The notes beneath the pieces are model-generated. The model saw nothing but the letters and a program-made list of their open reading frames with translations, made no database searches and was not told where the DNA came from. Shown here piece after piece: positions 11,911 to 24,869 of a stretch of DNA of 64,000 bases; position 1 is the stretch's first letter, and every line of letters begins with the position of its first letter. The stretch is from Mesocentrotus franciscanus (lineage: Eukaryota; Echinodermata; Echinoidea; Camarodonta; Strongylocentrotidae): the NCBI GenBank assembly GCA_037976565.1, contig CP137667.1, forward strand, positions 31,362,459 to 31,426,458, written 5' to 3'. Made by a program: the position numbers and the translations under genes.

Positions 11911-12750
11911 GCTCTATCCTAGTCTTGACAATAGTTCGAGCCACTAGTGGCGATCTCTACATCATCCTTTTGTTTCAGGGAGGGAGAAGGAATCTTTGTC
12001 CCTCCTTCGAACATTAGGATGACACAAAATCGCTGCCACTGCCGGGGGATACATTCGCATTGCGCGGCAATACAGATTGCGATATTTCTAGTTATCATGA
12101 CATGAAAAATGTTGCCATGAAATCCAGTTTCTTTTGTTATCTGGGATACACTGTGTAGTCTTTTAATATACAAACATACATGTACTTGGTTTAGTCCGAA
12201 TATTTGCATAGTTACAATTGGTAATATTTCTGAAAGTGAAGAAAAATGTTCCATTTCTCTCCGGTCTCTCCTAATACATGGGACTAAATAATTGGCATTA
12301 CCTTGGTGCATGATGAACACAAGTACTTTCACTTTGATTTCATTACTTGTTGTGTGACAACAAATCATCCCCAAAATTTGATCTACATGTACTTATTTCT
12401 ACTGATTACAGAAATAATTGTGTACGGTAAATCTTCCCTTGTATATATGTATCTTAGAATAGAAAGATACCAACTTCCGTCATTTAAGTGAAATCATTAT
12501 GTTTAAAATGATTCTTGTTCATTACTCATATTGTTTTCAACATTTTGTCATGATTAAAAGATTTTGATGATGTAATTTTGACTGAAGCATTTTTATACTC
12601 CTTTTTCACTTTATGTTTTATGTATTTATTTAGACTATGTGAAAATATGAGAAACACAAAAATCAGGACATTTGTATACATTTGGAAGATGTATGAATGC
12701 GGAAATGTTATAAAATGTGATAGCTTCTGAATGTATTGCACCGTTTGCAC
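11910..12750. other. Spacer between two arrays; no supported gene
   Basis: A 151-codon open frame on the minus strand (11919-12374) has no recognisable domain. I do not treat it as a gene. Confidence 0.4.
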
Positions 12751-12789
12751 ATTTGATCAACATTTCTGTGTAACATTTTAAGAACATTA

Positions 12790-14950
12790 CGCATAACAAC
12801 ATTGTAATGTTTCTATTAAATGTTTAAATGATATCAAAATATATGGTCTTAGAAATAGATGGCTGACATTTTTATAACATTTCCTTCAAACATCCGTAAG
12901 ATATCATTACAACATCTTGTCAACATTTCTTAATTTACATTTTAAAACATTTTGGGATATCATCGAGCAAATGTTTTTATTAAATGTTTAAATAACATCA
13001 AAATGTATGGTCTTAGAAATAGATGGCTGACATTTTTATGACATTTACTTCAAACATTAATAAGATATCATTACAACATTTCATTAACATTTCTAAAATA
13101 ACATATTAAAAACATTTCAGAATAACAATATTGTAATGTTTCTATGAAATGTTTAAATGATATCAAAATGTATGGTCTTAGAAATAGATGGCTGACATTT
13201 TTATAACATTTACTTCAAACATTAATAAGATATCATTACAACATTTCATTAACATTTCTAAAATAACATATTAAAAACATTTGAGAATAACAATATTGTA
13301 ATGTTTCTATGAAATGTTTAAATGATATCAAAATGTATGGTCTTAGAAATAGATGGCTGACATTTTTATAACATTTACTTCAAACATTAATAAGATATCA
13401 TTACAACATTTCATTAACATTTCTAAAATAACATATTAAAAACATTTGAGAATAACAATATTGTAATGTTTCTATGAAATGTTAAAATGATATCAAAATG
13501 TATGGTCTTAGAAATAGATGGCTGACATTTTTATAACATTTACTTCAAACATTAATAAGATATCATTACAACATTTCATTAACATTTAAAATAACATATT
13601 AAAAACATTTGAGAATAACAATATTGTAATGTTTCTATGAAACGTTAAAATGATATCAAAATGTATGGTCTTAGAAATAGATGGCTGACATTTTTATAAC
13701 ATTTACTTCAAACATTAATAAGATATCATTACAACATTTCATTAACATTTCTAAAATAACATATTAAAAACATTTGAGAATAACAATATTGTAATGTTTC
13801 TATGAAACGTTAAAATGATATCAAAATGTATGGTCTTAGAAATAGATGGCTGACATTTTTATAACATTTACTTCAAACATTAATAAGATATCATTACAAC
13901 ATTTCATTAACATTTCTAAAATAACATATTTAAAACATTTGAGAATAACAATATTGTAATGTTTCTATGAAATGTTAAAATGATATCAAAATGTATGGTC
14001 TTAGAAATAGATGGCTGACATTTTTATAACATTTACTTCAAACATTAATAAGATATCATTACAACATTTCATTAACATTTCTAAAATAACATATTTAAAA
14101 CATTTGAGAATAACAATATTGTAATGTTTCTATGAAATGTTAAAATGATATCAAAATGTATGGTCTTAGAAATAGATGGCTGACATTTTTATAACATTTA
14201 CTTCAAACATTAATAAGATATCATTACAACATTTCATTAACATTTCTAAAATAACATATTAAAAACATTTGAGAATAACAATATTGTAATGTTTCTATGA
14301 AATGTTAAAATGATATCAAAATGTATGGTCTTAGAAATAGATGGCTGACATTTTTATAACATTTACTTCAAACATTAATAAGATATCATTACAACATTTC
14401 ATTAACATTTCTAAAATAACATATTAAAAACATTTGAGAATAACAATATTGTAATGTTTCTATGAAACGTTAAAATGATATCAAAATGTATGGTCTTAGA
14501 AATAGATGGCTGACATTTTTATAACATTTACTTCAAACATTAATAAGATATCATTACAACATTTCATTAACATTTCTAAAATAACATATTAAAAACATTT
14601 GAGAATAACAATATTGAAATGTTTCTAGGAAATGTTAAAATCATATCAAAATGTATGGTCTTAGAAATAGTTGGATGACATTTTTATAACATTTCCTTCT
14701 AATATTTGAAAGATATCATTAATATGTTTTATCAACATTTTTATAATATCAAATTGATAGTGTTATAATGTTTAAGCTTAATGTTAAAAAACATTTTTAT
14801 TATGTTTTATTGATGTTGGTGTCTAATGTTATAAAAATGTTTTCTTGATAATTACAAGACCATACATTTTCATATGATTTTAACATTTGAACAAAACATT
14901 TCCCAAATGTTAAGCCAAACATTATCATGATGTTCTTATAATGTTTTTGT
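12790..14950 (+). repeat. Homogeneous 165-bp satellite array, 12 units, with an inverted terminal piece
   Basis: GGTCTTAGAAATAG recurs at 12845, 13009, 13174, 13339, 13504, 13667, 13832, 13997, 14162, 14327, 14492 and 14657, a period of 165 bp with one 163 and one 164. The middle units are almost identical; the first two and the last are more diverged, as expected if unequal exchange homogenises the centre. Every unit is rich in AACATT/AATGTT. At 14855-14895 a fragment appears in reverse orientation, and the block ends near 14952 with GTGCTAGCTGGG. That inverted end suggests the array is the interior of a transposon; the left terminus is not visible. Confidence 0.9.
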
Positions 14951-14959
14951 GCTAGCTGG

Positions 14960-15440
14960 GAGGCTGCACCTAGTAATCTTCTTAAGTTGATTCATTGCAA
15001 CTGCTGTACTGCTTGAAGCGCACATCGCTGTACCTGCAGATGTTACGGACTACCATGTAACAGTGTGTGTGTGTGAACCTTGCCAACTTGATGTATGCCA
15101 CAATCCATAGAACGAGTCACTTGATAGTGAAGCAGAAGATGGTTTATTCTAACTCAAGTACATCCCTCATCAAAATGAAGGTACGTGAAGATCTGCATGT
15201 GTATTCGCTATAAGATGACATGAACAACACAAGGTTTTAAACATTTTTAATCGTATGGTGGGTGGGTATTATGAATGTTTGTCTATATATTATTATTAAG
15301 TTGTTACTTTGTCTTTGTCACTCCCGCTCTCCCAGAGTTGACAATGACCTGTCAATAGTTGAATTGACCCTTTTCTGGGGGTGGGGATCGGTGACACCAT
15401 AAGGGTGAGAGAGAAACATTATAAGTTCATTTCCTGTTCA
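14960..15440. other. Non-coding spacer
   Basis: No gene recognised. A short TG run lies near 15063. Confidence 0.4.
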
Positions 15441-15444
15441 TAAA

Positions 15445-15880
15445 GTGCGCCCTCTATTGAGAAATCTCAGTGGTTTTGTGGCCCTTTGGACGCCATATTG
15501 GATTTCGTGGCCTCCTGAACCACTGCTTAACGTTCTAACTTATCCTAATGGATTCTATGACCCCGAAACCATAGCATAGACACCCCAATTATGTCTCTCG
15601 GATGGATAATAGGTGACTTATGGCCATTTTTATGTTATGGCGGCCATATTGGACGCCATCTTGCATTTTGGGGTTTCCTAGACCATCACACACCATTCTT
15701 ACTTGTCTCAATGGATTCTCTGACCCCCCAAACCATGGGATAGACACCAAGATTGTGTCTCTATGATGGAAAATAAGTGATTTATGGTCATTTTTAGGTA
15801 TCGGCAGCCATCTTGGACGCCATCTTGACAATAACAGCTTTCTGAACCTTCGATTTTTAATGTATACTCGGACGATAACA
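15445..15880 (+). repeat. 163-bp tandem repeat, about 2.7 units
   Basis: GGACGCCAT occurs at 15488, 15651 and 15814, exactly 163 bp apart each time. Shared flanks include GGATTCT and GACACC plus TGTCTCT. A diverged partial relative lies at about 21945-22070 (GGCGGCCATCTTGGACGCC). Not coding. Confidence 0.85.
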
Positions 15881-15890
15881 TTTATGATGA

Positions 15891-18434
15891 ATGCTAACAT
15901 TTTGTCTAATTTTCAGTTTGGTTTCCGTGAAAAACACACTACCATGCACTCATGCTATTCTACATTTGGTGGATAAGATATCCAGTGCCTTAGATGCACG
16001 CATGCATACAGTTGGTGTCTTCTTAGACTACTCTAAAGTATTTGATACTGTAAATCATTATATTTTAGTAGATAAACTGTGCCATTATGGTGTAAGGGGA
16101 ATAGCATTAGATTGGTTTAGAAGCTACTTAACAAATAGGAAACAGTTTGTTACTTTAAATGGAATTGATTCAGATTTGCGGGACGTCACTTGTGGGGTCC
16201 CACATGGATCCCTTCTAGGCCCGCTTTGTTTATTGTGTATATTAACGATTTTCAACTTTCCGCAAAAATGTTATCATTAATTTCATTTGCAGATGACTCG
16301 AGTGTATTTTTCTCTCACAGAAATCCACAAACTCTTTTGCAGACTGTAAACTCTGAGTTGACTAATGTGACTTTGTGGATTCATGCAAACAAGTTGTCTT
16401 TAAATCTTTAAAAAACTAATTATATGCTCTTTAGTAATTCCCTGAGTATATTGCCTGGAAATGTAATGTTCAATGGTGTTGAGATTGAAAGAGTATCTAC
16501 ATTTAAATTTCTTGGCTTGCATATTGATGAACATTTAAATTGGAAGTACCATATTAGTAAACTTTGTAAATTATTGTCAAGAAATACTAGTGTAATCTAT
16601 AAATTGAAATCTGTGTTCCCACTGAATATTTTACGTATGTTGTACGCAACTTTAATTCTGCCATATTTACACTATGGTGTGCTAGCTTGGGGCAACTCGT
16701 TCAAATCTCAAATGGATAAATTACTACTGGTACAGAAAAGAGTAATACGAATTGTTTGTAATACTCACTATCTTGCGCATACAGATGTTCTTTTCTATAA
16801 TCAGGCGCGGGGCCAGTGTACAATTAAAACCCCGAAAAGTCGTAAAAGCTTTTGAATTCGTAACGGCTATCGAGGCCCTGTTTGGAGAGAGGAGCAAAAT
16901 TCGTCCAAAATGCAACTTCGCGTATCTCCCTTATTTTACCACCAAAGATCGTGAATTTTTTAGAGCACCAACATAATGATAATATTATTATTCAAAAAAA
17001 TTTCATTCAAAACTGTTTGGTATTATTAAAGATATAGGTACTTTTCAGTTTCAGAGGTCTGTGAAAAGAGGCTTCGTTTTTTCCAGACATAACCGAGCGA
17101 CAATATGAATATGCAAACAATTAACATTTTACTAGACTTTCAACTCCAGTCTCACTCTCAGCGAAGTTTCGTGTTTGAGCAGTTAGTAGTTTTGTGTAAA
17201 AATGCTTTCAAAACTAGGGGAAGATTCATGAAAAGACTGGAAACTACAACTATATCGGAGGTGTACGCATGCGCTGTTTGCTTCACCGCGCTCACCGGCC
17301 ATGCATGCATACCATATATGGAAAATACGTCATCGATCAGCTGTATTTACGCTGTGGCTAAGGCAGGGCTACTGAGTCTATAGTAAGTCGATTGAGCTGA
17401 GTTACAATTACAGCAAAGAACTCCACCATATTTTCACAGCTAGTACAGATACTTATTTATTTATAAGTCATTGTTTTGCTAAACTTCGACCACACATCAG
17501 CATGTTTTACTCGCATCATTACAAAGACCAAACCGTCGATGCTTCGATCATGAGATTCATACACACACAGTGCAGTCCTGCACGTATCTACGGTACGTGT
17601 GACTACAATTCACTAGCACGAATCCTTATAGATGGGACTAGTCCTACGCTTCCGCGAACGTTTTGCCCTGGGTTCGTTGATGACATTGCCTTCGATTTTT
17701 TCCAGACATAACCGAGGGACGTAAAATCATGAAAAGATATTCGGAGGAGAGCTTTAATATACTTTGATTTATCAGCTCCAACAGTCTCGATCTTGAGCAA
17801 TGACGGAAAATATGAAAAATACTGCAATATTTTCAGTGAAAAAAACACAAAACATGGCGCTTCGTTTCGCACAGTTTTCCCTTTTAAAAACAGGATTTGA
17901 CAACTAACTGCAATATTTATGAGTTAGAAAAACTCTTCTTCTTCAATTTGACGCTTTAGTCATTTCATTTGGTGGTTTTTAAAGCGAGATATTACAGTTT
18001 AGCTGAGACTCTTTTGTAGCGGTTAAGCGTAAACAAGTTGTTTACTTTATGCAAATTAGGCTTCAAGGACGAAAGCTTTCGCACCGTTAATTATACACTG
18101 GCCCCGTGCCTGTAATAGTAGTGTTTTGAAAGTTGAAGATATTTATCATTTACAACTAGGAGCTCTAATGTATGAATTGAATGCAGGTCTACTGCCAGTA
18201 GCCTTGGCTAGAATATTTAAGAAAAATAACCAAGTTCATAGTTATTCCACACGTCAGGCGCAAGTATATCACTTACCTCTTGTTAGAACGCAATTTGCCC
18301 TTACTACTTTGGGGTCCACTGGACCTAGGTTTTGGAATTCTCTTGAACCAAGAATAGCGCAATCGGTCAGTATTTATGTATTTAAGCGCAAACTGAAGTT
18401 ACTTTATTTGAGTCGATATCGTCTAGATTTATAG
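15891..18434 (+). pseudogene. LINE reverse transcriptase (CR1/Jockey-like), 5'-truncated, decayed and split by a transposon
   Basis: Fragments of one ORF2 follow in order. The RT part begins at about 15910 (FGFREKHTT), then motif A FLDYSKVFDTVNH, then a GVPQGS-type motif mutated to GVPHGS near 16195, then FADDSS (motif C, catalytic aspartates kept) in another frame near 16290. Next come an in-frame TAA near 16410 and the thumb/C-terminal part 16424-16800 (FLGLHIDEHLNWK, LPYLHYGVLAWGNS). A DNA element occupies about 16803-18114, after which the C-terminus resumes (LGSTGPRFWNSLEPRI) and stops at 18434. Frameshifts, a stop and the insertion make it inactive. The endonuclease is absent, so it was truncated at insertion or lost. 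Confidence 0.9.
16803..18114. mobile_element. Non-autonomous DNA transposon inserted in the LINE
   Basis: The ends are CAGGCGCGGGGCCAGTGTA on the left and, read inward from the right, CAGGCACGGGGCCAGTGTA, continuing through AATTAA. The TIR is about 26 bp with two mismatches. TAAT flanks both sides (a likely 4-bp duplication). The LINE protein reads on across the insertion once the element is removed. The interior shares 17640-18085 with 6475-6950 in reverse orientation. The phrase TTTTTTCCAGACATAACCGAG occurs twice inside (near 17079 and 17694). No transposase; superfamily undetermined. Confidence 0.85.
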
Positions 18435-18900
18435 TTGTGATCAATATTTAAGAAAATTATTTACTATATAGGTCAGCATAATTCTACTCCCGTTTCTCAC
18501 ATCTATTCATCTGTCTGTCTTGTTTCGTTTTTGTCTGTGTTTCAGTCCTGTTGCTCGTAGTATTTTCCTGTTTCTCTTGTTTATAGCCATTATTTACTAG
18601 TTAGTAGATTTTATTATACTTATTTATGTTTATATTTTCTCAGTTGTTTAGTTAGTTTAGTTTGTCAGCATTTAAATGTATGCATTATTCTTATCTGACG
18701 AGTTTGTTCTCTTAGGACATACTCATAAGCTACTCATGAGAGACCTTAAATCCACAAGCCTTGCCTTCAACCAAGGTCACCTCATCTTTCTATTGTAACA
18801 CCATATTCTGTTAACTTGTTATATTCATGTCATATTTGTAATGTGTGTTATGAAATAAAGATAAATAAAACTTGAACTTCAACTTGAACTTGAACTTGTT
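18435..18900 (+). mobile_element. 3' UTR and tail of the split LINE
   Basis: Non-coding sequence after the LINE stop. It runs to an AATAAAG-type signal near 18852 and a short direct repeat of ACTTGAAC-like units (about 18868-18897). Short repeated tails in place of poly(A) are usual for CR1/L2-group LINEs. Confidence 0.7.
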
Positions 18901-19960
18901 ATTCCTGAGGTCGAATACTAATAGAAACCGTTGAAAATCCTTTTGTTGCAATTTTTTGGGGGTCAAACCATATCTTGACCTGACTATTATGTATTAAGCT
19001 ATGGTTTGCTATACTTGAACCTGATAGGGCTTTTAACCGTTAATCTGATGTTGAATAGATTGAGAAACCTGAATTGTACAGAATTTTTTTTCTTCTTCAG
19101 TGTTCTACATTAAATAAAATAATATCAGAAATAGACAAAGTATATCTAGGCATATATATCATGTATATGGTGAAAAAACACAGTCCGTATTTCAGTACTT
19201 AAGGCGTTAACACTTCAAATGATCACATTAGATTCCTTCGTTCCCGGTACTAAATATTACAGATCTTTTCAATTTGTTTTTCTCAAGATTAAAAAGAATG
19301 TCAAAAATCATGATTTTTTTTGTCATTTTTAAAATCCTACTGCAACAGTGGTATCTTCAAACAGTGGTATCAACAAAAATATTACATGTTGTATACTAAA
19401 GCCCAGAATCAATTGTGACTATGAAATGAAGGAAAGGCGTAAAAGATTATTAATTATTTTGATAAGTTCGTTGCAGTAGAATATAAATTTCAGCTGCAGA
19501 TATAATGTCAAAACTAAAATCAATGTTTAGTGGTCGAACAAAGGCAGAGAGAAAAACAAAATAAATGCACGGTTTATCATGCATATTATGATACTTTGCA
19601 TGTGACTAACCTGAGATTACCATGCAATAATAATGTAAATAATGTAAAACTATAATTGAATGCAATTAAAATGTTGTCAATAGTCCATGATAACTATTCT
19701 GATCTTAAAATTTACCTTTAGGACTTATACACGACATTGAATTACAATATAAACATCCGAAGTGAATCCTATTCTCTTCATAAGCTGGGAATATACCTAT
19801 CATGCATCATCATGGAACTTGGGCTCAAATGTTTATGCAAATTATGCAAATCGCCCAACATTGCCCGAATGTTGAAATTGTTCTCTAACGACATGAGATC
19901 ACGAATCATCACCATGCATCATAATCATCAACAACAACAAATATTCAACGGGAAAACCTT
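18900..19960. other. Non-coding spacer
   Basis: No gene or repeat copy recognised; AT-rich, short open frames only. Confidence 0.4.
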
Positions 19961-19969
19961 TATTTAGGT

Positions 19970-21105
19970 CAGGGGTGGCCAACCTTTTAAAGCTCGCGGG
20001 CCACAGCTAACGATTGTCATAACTTGGCGGGCCGTAGGTAGTCTTCTCCCCCCCCCCCCAACACACGCACATGCAATACGTGTACACACCTGCGATTTTG
20101 TCCGTACTTTCATCAAGTGCAAAAGAAAAATACTCAAATTTTGCATTTTGGAGTTGTTCCTTACAGTCGTCGGCCATATCAACGATCCTACGGGTGACTG
20201 TTTGGCGGGACAAACTGACACCTTAATTGGAACTTTTGTTCTTCGTTCGGACATAGTTCCTCAGCGCATATGCCAACATGCACTCTTTCACAAATTCCCC
20301 ATCTGACGTTTCAGTCCGGTCACTAATTTGTCAAGTCTTTGTTTTCTAGCCTCACCCTGTATCTCACCATAATATGCTCGATGCAGCGTGTCATAATGTC
20401 TTGCTATGTTGTTAACCTTCATTACATTCACACTCTGGTGACAAATGAGGCAAAGTGGTTTACCTTTCTCTTCCATGAAGAAATACTTCAGAGATCAATC
20501 TGATTTAAAGTTTCTGCCTTCATCAGAAACTTTCCTTTTCTTCGCAGGTCTCGAAGTCGATGCCATGTTGGTTGTTATTTCAAACAAAATCAAGGTCACA
20601 GCAGAAAGAATATCCTAACTTTATTACTTGTACACTGTACTAACCATTGAACGCGGTTTAAAGGGAAGGGAGACTTTCCAGTTTACGATTAAGATTCATG
20701 AGAAAATTCCGTGGCGGGGGAAAGGCTTAAAGTTTCAAGACAAGTTTGGCATTTCAAACATATTTCTCGATTCACAACATTTGTATATTTACAAACGTTA
20801 CTGCGTGCGGAAATTACAAAATGAAATTAACACGGCGAGTAATGTTAATGTCGTTACCTGATGTAATGTCATGAGACGGAATTTGAGGAGTTTTGTATCA
20901 ACCACATAACGAGTCAATATGTTGTGAATGATGAAAACAAACTATGGAAATAGAGATAGCTGTGTGTAAATGTTTTACCCTATTTAATCGCTGCTATGCG
21001 GGCCGCATTTCATTTATGAGCTATTTTGATAATTATTTTTTCAACAAAAAAGTGCTCCGCGGGCCGCACCAGAAGAGCTCGCGGGCCGCCGGTTGGCCTC
21101 CGATG
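19970..21105 (-). mobile_element. hAT (Charlie-like) element, internally deleted
   Basis: The left end is CAGGGGTGGCCAACC. The right end read inward is CATCGGAGGCCAACC, and GC-rich GCGGGCC subterminal motifs lie near both ends. Flanks ATTTAGGT (19962-19969) and ATTAAGGT (21106-21113) are an 8-bp duplication with one mismatch. It encodes only the N-terminal part of a transposase on the minus strand. Terminal motif, duplication length and encoded protein all agree on hAT. Confidence 0.85.
20045..20566 (-). pseudogene. hAT transposase remnant (zinc finger plus first catalytic region)
   Basis: Reading from an ATG at 20566, the start has MASTSRPAKKRKV. An in-frame stop follows, then a BED-like finger with CLICHQS and the later H-x4-H-type RHYDTLH. 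After a frameshift come VSLSRQTVTRRI and FALDESTD, the segment around the first catalytic aspartate of Charlie-type hAT transposases. The protein then breaks off. The missing core and C-terminal dimerisation domain, the stop and the frameshift make it a pseudogene. Related domesticated proteins (FAM200/GTF2IRD2 type) share this organisation, but the TIRs show this is a transposon copy. Confidence 0.8.
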
Positions 21106-21114
21106 ATTAAGGTT

Positions 21115-23470
21115 TACTAAATGCAAAGTCCACTATCCTACAAGGGATTTTAGGGAACCGCTTCGAACAAGATGATGTTCCATACGTTACCAGACCCAAA
21201 AATGCCTTATCCTTGCCCAGGACGTGGGTATAGTCCACCTTCTCATCATTCTCACAATACTAATAAAATTGAGTCAAATATACTAAGGATTAGGGTTTCT
21301 GCAATATAGACATCGATTGTATGTACTCTATTCTGATGAGCTTATATACATATATATTGGCTCTTGCTTGGATCAACAAAATTTAGAGGTAACGAGTCAA
21401 AAATGATATATTATACAATGTACTCACTGTTTGCCTTGATCCTGCTATATGCGAAATGAATCGTGGAATGAGGCGTCGAGTCCTCTCCTCAGAAATATTT
21501 ATCCACAAAATATAGACGAGCTAAAAGGATTCACGCATAATCTTACACAGTTCAAATAAAATTAACTGGCAACAAGTAACATTCGAGGTCTCTTCTAGAA
21601 CGTGTTATAAAGGCGTTTACAATGTCTCTTTCGCAAGATAAGAGGAGAGTTTGTCTCTGGGTCATGAATCCGGTTTGACAGATGTCAAAACATGCAGTTT
21701 GTCGAAGAAAATGATATAGAAATCAATCTAATGCAGATTCCTTTGCACAAATGTGCTTAGTTCCATCAGATTTTTCCTGTAGAAGTGACGGATAACCCGT
21801 ATGAAATGAAAGACATAAGTCTTGTTCAGACGGAGGCAAGTTACCCTAGGGTAAAGGTCGTGTTAAGAGCTAGTCGGGGTAAATATGGCGGGGTATATGG
21901 CGGGCCAAGCAGTAAGTAGTAAAATGGATTATTCGACCCCCAGACTTAGGTATAGGCACCAAAGCCATATCGCTGGGATGATTTATCATGTTATATATCA
22001 ATTTAAGTTATTGGCGGCCATCTTGGACGCCATTTGGAAAAAAAACCCTTTCCGGGGGTCCGATTTTTAAAGATTTTTAGTATGTTATTCCTGATGTCTA
22101 TCACTACCGGAAATCGTAGAAAAAACCTTATGTCGCAATTATTTGGGGGTTGGGGTATTTTTTCCGTATTTTCTCCCGACTAGTTAGGGATCATATAGAT
22201 AAATGTAGACTCGGTGCCATTCGTAATATGTGAAAATGTGACGTCAGACCTAGGGTCATGATTAATGACATGAGTAAGCATAATCTTCTGGCATCTGTCT
22301 TTTTTATGGTTGGAGCATGGACCTACTACAAATGGACACTGAACGGTACCATAATATATTCATGCACCTGACTCTCTCAGAAGTATCATAATTACATTCC
22401 AAACATGCTTCCAAGCTTTGATCTCATCACGACCGCCGCCAGTCAGCCATAAAAACAGAACTGTGCCTTGAAGAATCTACCAAATGCCTGCGCAAAAGAA
22501 ACTGAATCGCTTAAAATCACGGAAATGCATGTGCAGTTGTGGCGTACATATAAATATTGACGTAACGTATATGAAGTTTTCAATAGGAAATTAGAAGTAG
22601 TTTACAAGAAAAACCTGTAAATTTGGCTGAAACACAATGATTTCAAACTTCATTTTAAAACATATCCTATCCATTTCCAAGGAATAGAAGGTAATAGGAC
22701 ATTAAAGAATATGTATTTTTTAAAGTTTGGCAAGTCCAGATGTATGTCCACCAGTGTCGAGTGTCATAATTTGGGGTTCACTGCTCCTCTAACTGGTCTT
22801 AAATCACGATACTTTTCCTGAAACTACACTCTGGGCCCTGGTCCAGCGAAAAGAATCGAGGAAATGTAAAAGTTCTTTTGTCTGTGATGATGCGTGATTA
22901 CATAATCAACATTGTCGCGTCAAATGAATGTCCTCATCAACATACACATTATCAGGTGGCGGTGGTCATGATGTGATCAAGGAAAGACTTTCATTATTAG
23001 TCCATCTGTAGTAGGGTCCATGGTTGGAGGATCGATCGGGAAAGAGCGCAACACCTATATAGAATGCTAGAATAAAAAAATTGAAAAGAATACACACTCA
23101 CCACATTTAGCATTACCTACCACCGATACATATCTTGATCAATACTTTACCCCAGCTTTTCACAAATTATCGTAGATGCTAAATGTATAAGTTATTAATG
23201 GTGATATGATTTCTCCTTAATTTGCATCTTTGTATTTTCTCTTGCTTTTTATATTCTATGATGCATTGCACAAACCTGCCTTGAACCCGAATAGGTCCAT
23301 GGACCTGGTTTTTATTACTGCAATAGTGCACGTTGCAAATTCGTGTTTTTCTAAACCTTTATCTGAATATGGAAATTGTTAAATCAACCATTATAGACTA
23401 ATATATTCTGTTACCTTGTGCTTTGTAGTCTACTTTATATTCTATTTTATATTTTATCTTGTATTCTACC
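21115..23470. other. Non-coding DNA
   Basis: No gene found. A diverged unit of the 163-bp repeat lies at about 21945-22070. The 61-codon frame at 21885-22070 lies within it and is not coding. Confidence 0.45.
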
Positions 23471-23474
23471 TTAA

Positions 23475-23830
23475 AGAGAAGGTTGAGTTCTGGGGAGAGG
23501 TAACAAAAATTATCATCACACAAAAGGGATCAACAAAGAGAAATATAAAAATCTTATAACTACTAAAATGACAAACTTAACAAAGTAACTAACAAAATAA
23601 AAAGACAGCTAACAAAGTTCCAAAGTTTGGTCCAGCAACTGCAAAAGATCGGCCCTATTGAATAATGTATTGGTTTTCGGTACACAAAGTAATGCTTGAT
23701 TGCTTGAACGGATTTTGATGATTCTAGAACCTTATACCAATACTTATATGCTACATGATCAACTTATTCTGATCGATTCCACACCGTTTCTTTAACAATA
23801 CAATCGCATGACCAGAACTCAACCTTATCT
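23475..23830. mobile_element. TTAA-flanked MITE (second family)
   Basis: TTAA occurs at 23471-23474 and 23831-23834. The inner termini AGAGAAGGTTGAGTTCTGG and AGATAAGGTTGAGTTCTGG (read inward) match at 18 of 19 positions. About half of another copy, in opposite orientation, lies at 39882-40045. No coding content. The TTAA target suggests piggyBac-type mobilisation. Confidence 0.85.
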
Positions 23831-24359
23831 TTAATATGTTCTGTTTTATATTCTACTTTATGTTTTATTTTTCTATTTCATATTCTGCTATATTCTCTAT
23901 TTTATTCTTCTTCATATTTAACTTGATTTTAAAATCTATATATCACTGTTTTCTCTTTTCTCTTGATATCATTTCAGCAACGATTGAGAGTTTAGTTAGA
24001 CATCTTGGATGTAGTATAGCAATCAATCCTTCGTACATGACGTATTGCAAAATATGATTATGATAATCAGGATAAGAAGAATAATTAAAAGAATAATAAC
24101 AATAATAATACAAATTAATTGCAATGATAAATTTTACAGTAGCAACACCAATTAAACAATGAATAAAATAATGATAATTATAATTATTATTCATGATACT
24201 GTTGCGTTCACTACTACTACTTCTACTTATCTGATCATCGAAAAAGGCAAAGTGGATCATGGAAAGTTGTGGGATTTGGTTCTCAAATTTCATTAAAAAA
24301 AAACTACCCGCTCTTTGCCGTGCCATATCCTCCACTTCACTACCACTGCTAGCATCGGC

Positions 24360-24850
24360 ACTGCATTAGCCCCCCACACACAAACCTCTCACATACTCTT
24401 AAACTCTCCTTTCTCTCTCTTGCTTGCTCTATTCTCATGTCTCTTACCCTATTTGGCTATCCATCTCAACAGCCCCCTCTCCCAAGATTTTGATCTCATT
24501 TCTCTTCTTCCGCCCTCTTACTAGTACATAGTGGCCATTTATCTCTACATTCCTACCTCTCATTATTTTCATCTATATCTCTCCTTTCTGTTCTCTTGCT
24601 CACTGTTTACTGTTACTCCCCCTCTTTCCCTACACATCTCTACACCCCCTCTCCCATCCTCATCTCTCCCCTCACTCGATTCTCTCCCTCTATCCCCCAC
24701 TCCCATGCCACCCTCCCCCTCACTCTCTTCCCTCCCTCTATCCCCGACTCCCATGCACCCTCATCTCTCTCTCTCTCTCCCTCCCTCCGTCTCTTCTCCA
24801 TTTCCTCCCTCATGCTCTTTCCTCCCTCCATCCCCACTCACATGCAACCT
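24360..24850. repeat. Pyrimidine-rich low-complexity tract
   Basis: The plus strand is almost entirely C and T with CTCCCTC and CCCATGC variants. Open frames on both strands (proline/serine-rich one way, glutamate/arginine/glycine-rich the other) reflect composition, not genes. Confidence 0.8.
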
Positions 24851-24869
24851 CCTTGTTACGAACATATTT

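Noticed and set aside
11919..12374. 151-codon minus-strand open frame
   Set aside because: No recognisable domain, no splice context and AT-rich composition; next to repeat arrays.
10260..14950. CRISPR array
   Set aside because: Repeats are whole 145-165-bp satellite units without short repeats separated by unique spacers, in a metazoan genome.
17502..17711. Small host gene inside the element at 16803-18114
   Set aside because: Homologous sequence at 6475-6950 lacks a conserved reading frame, so it is non-coding transposon interior.
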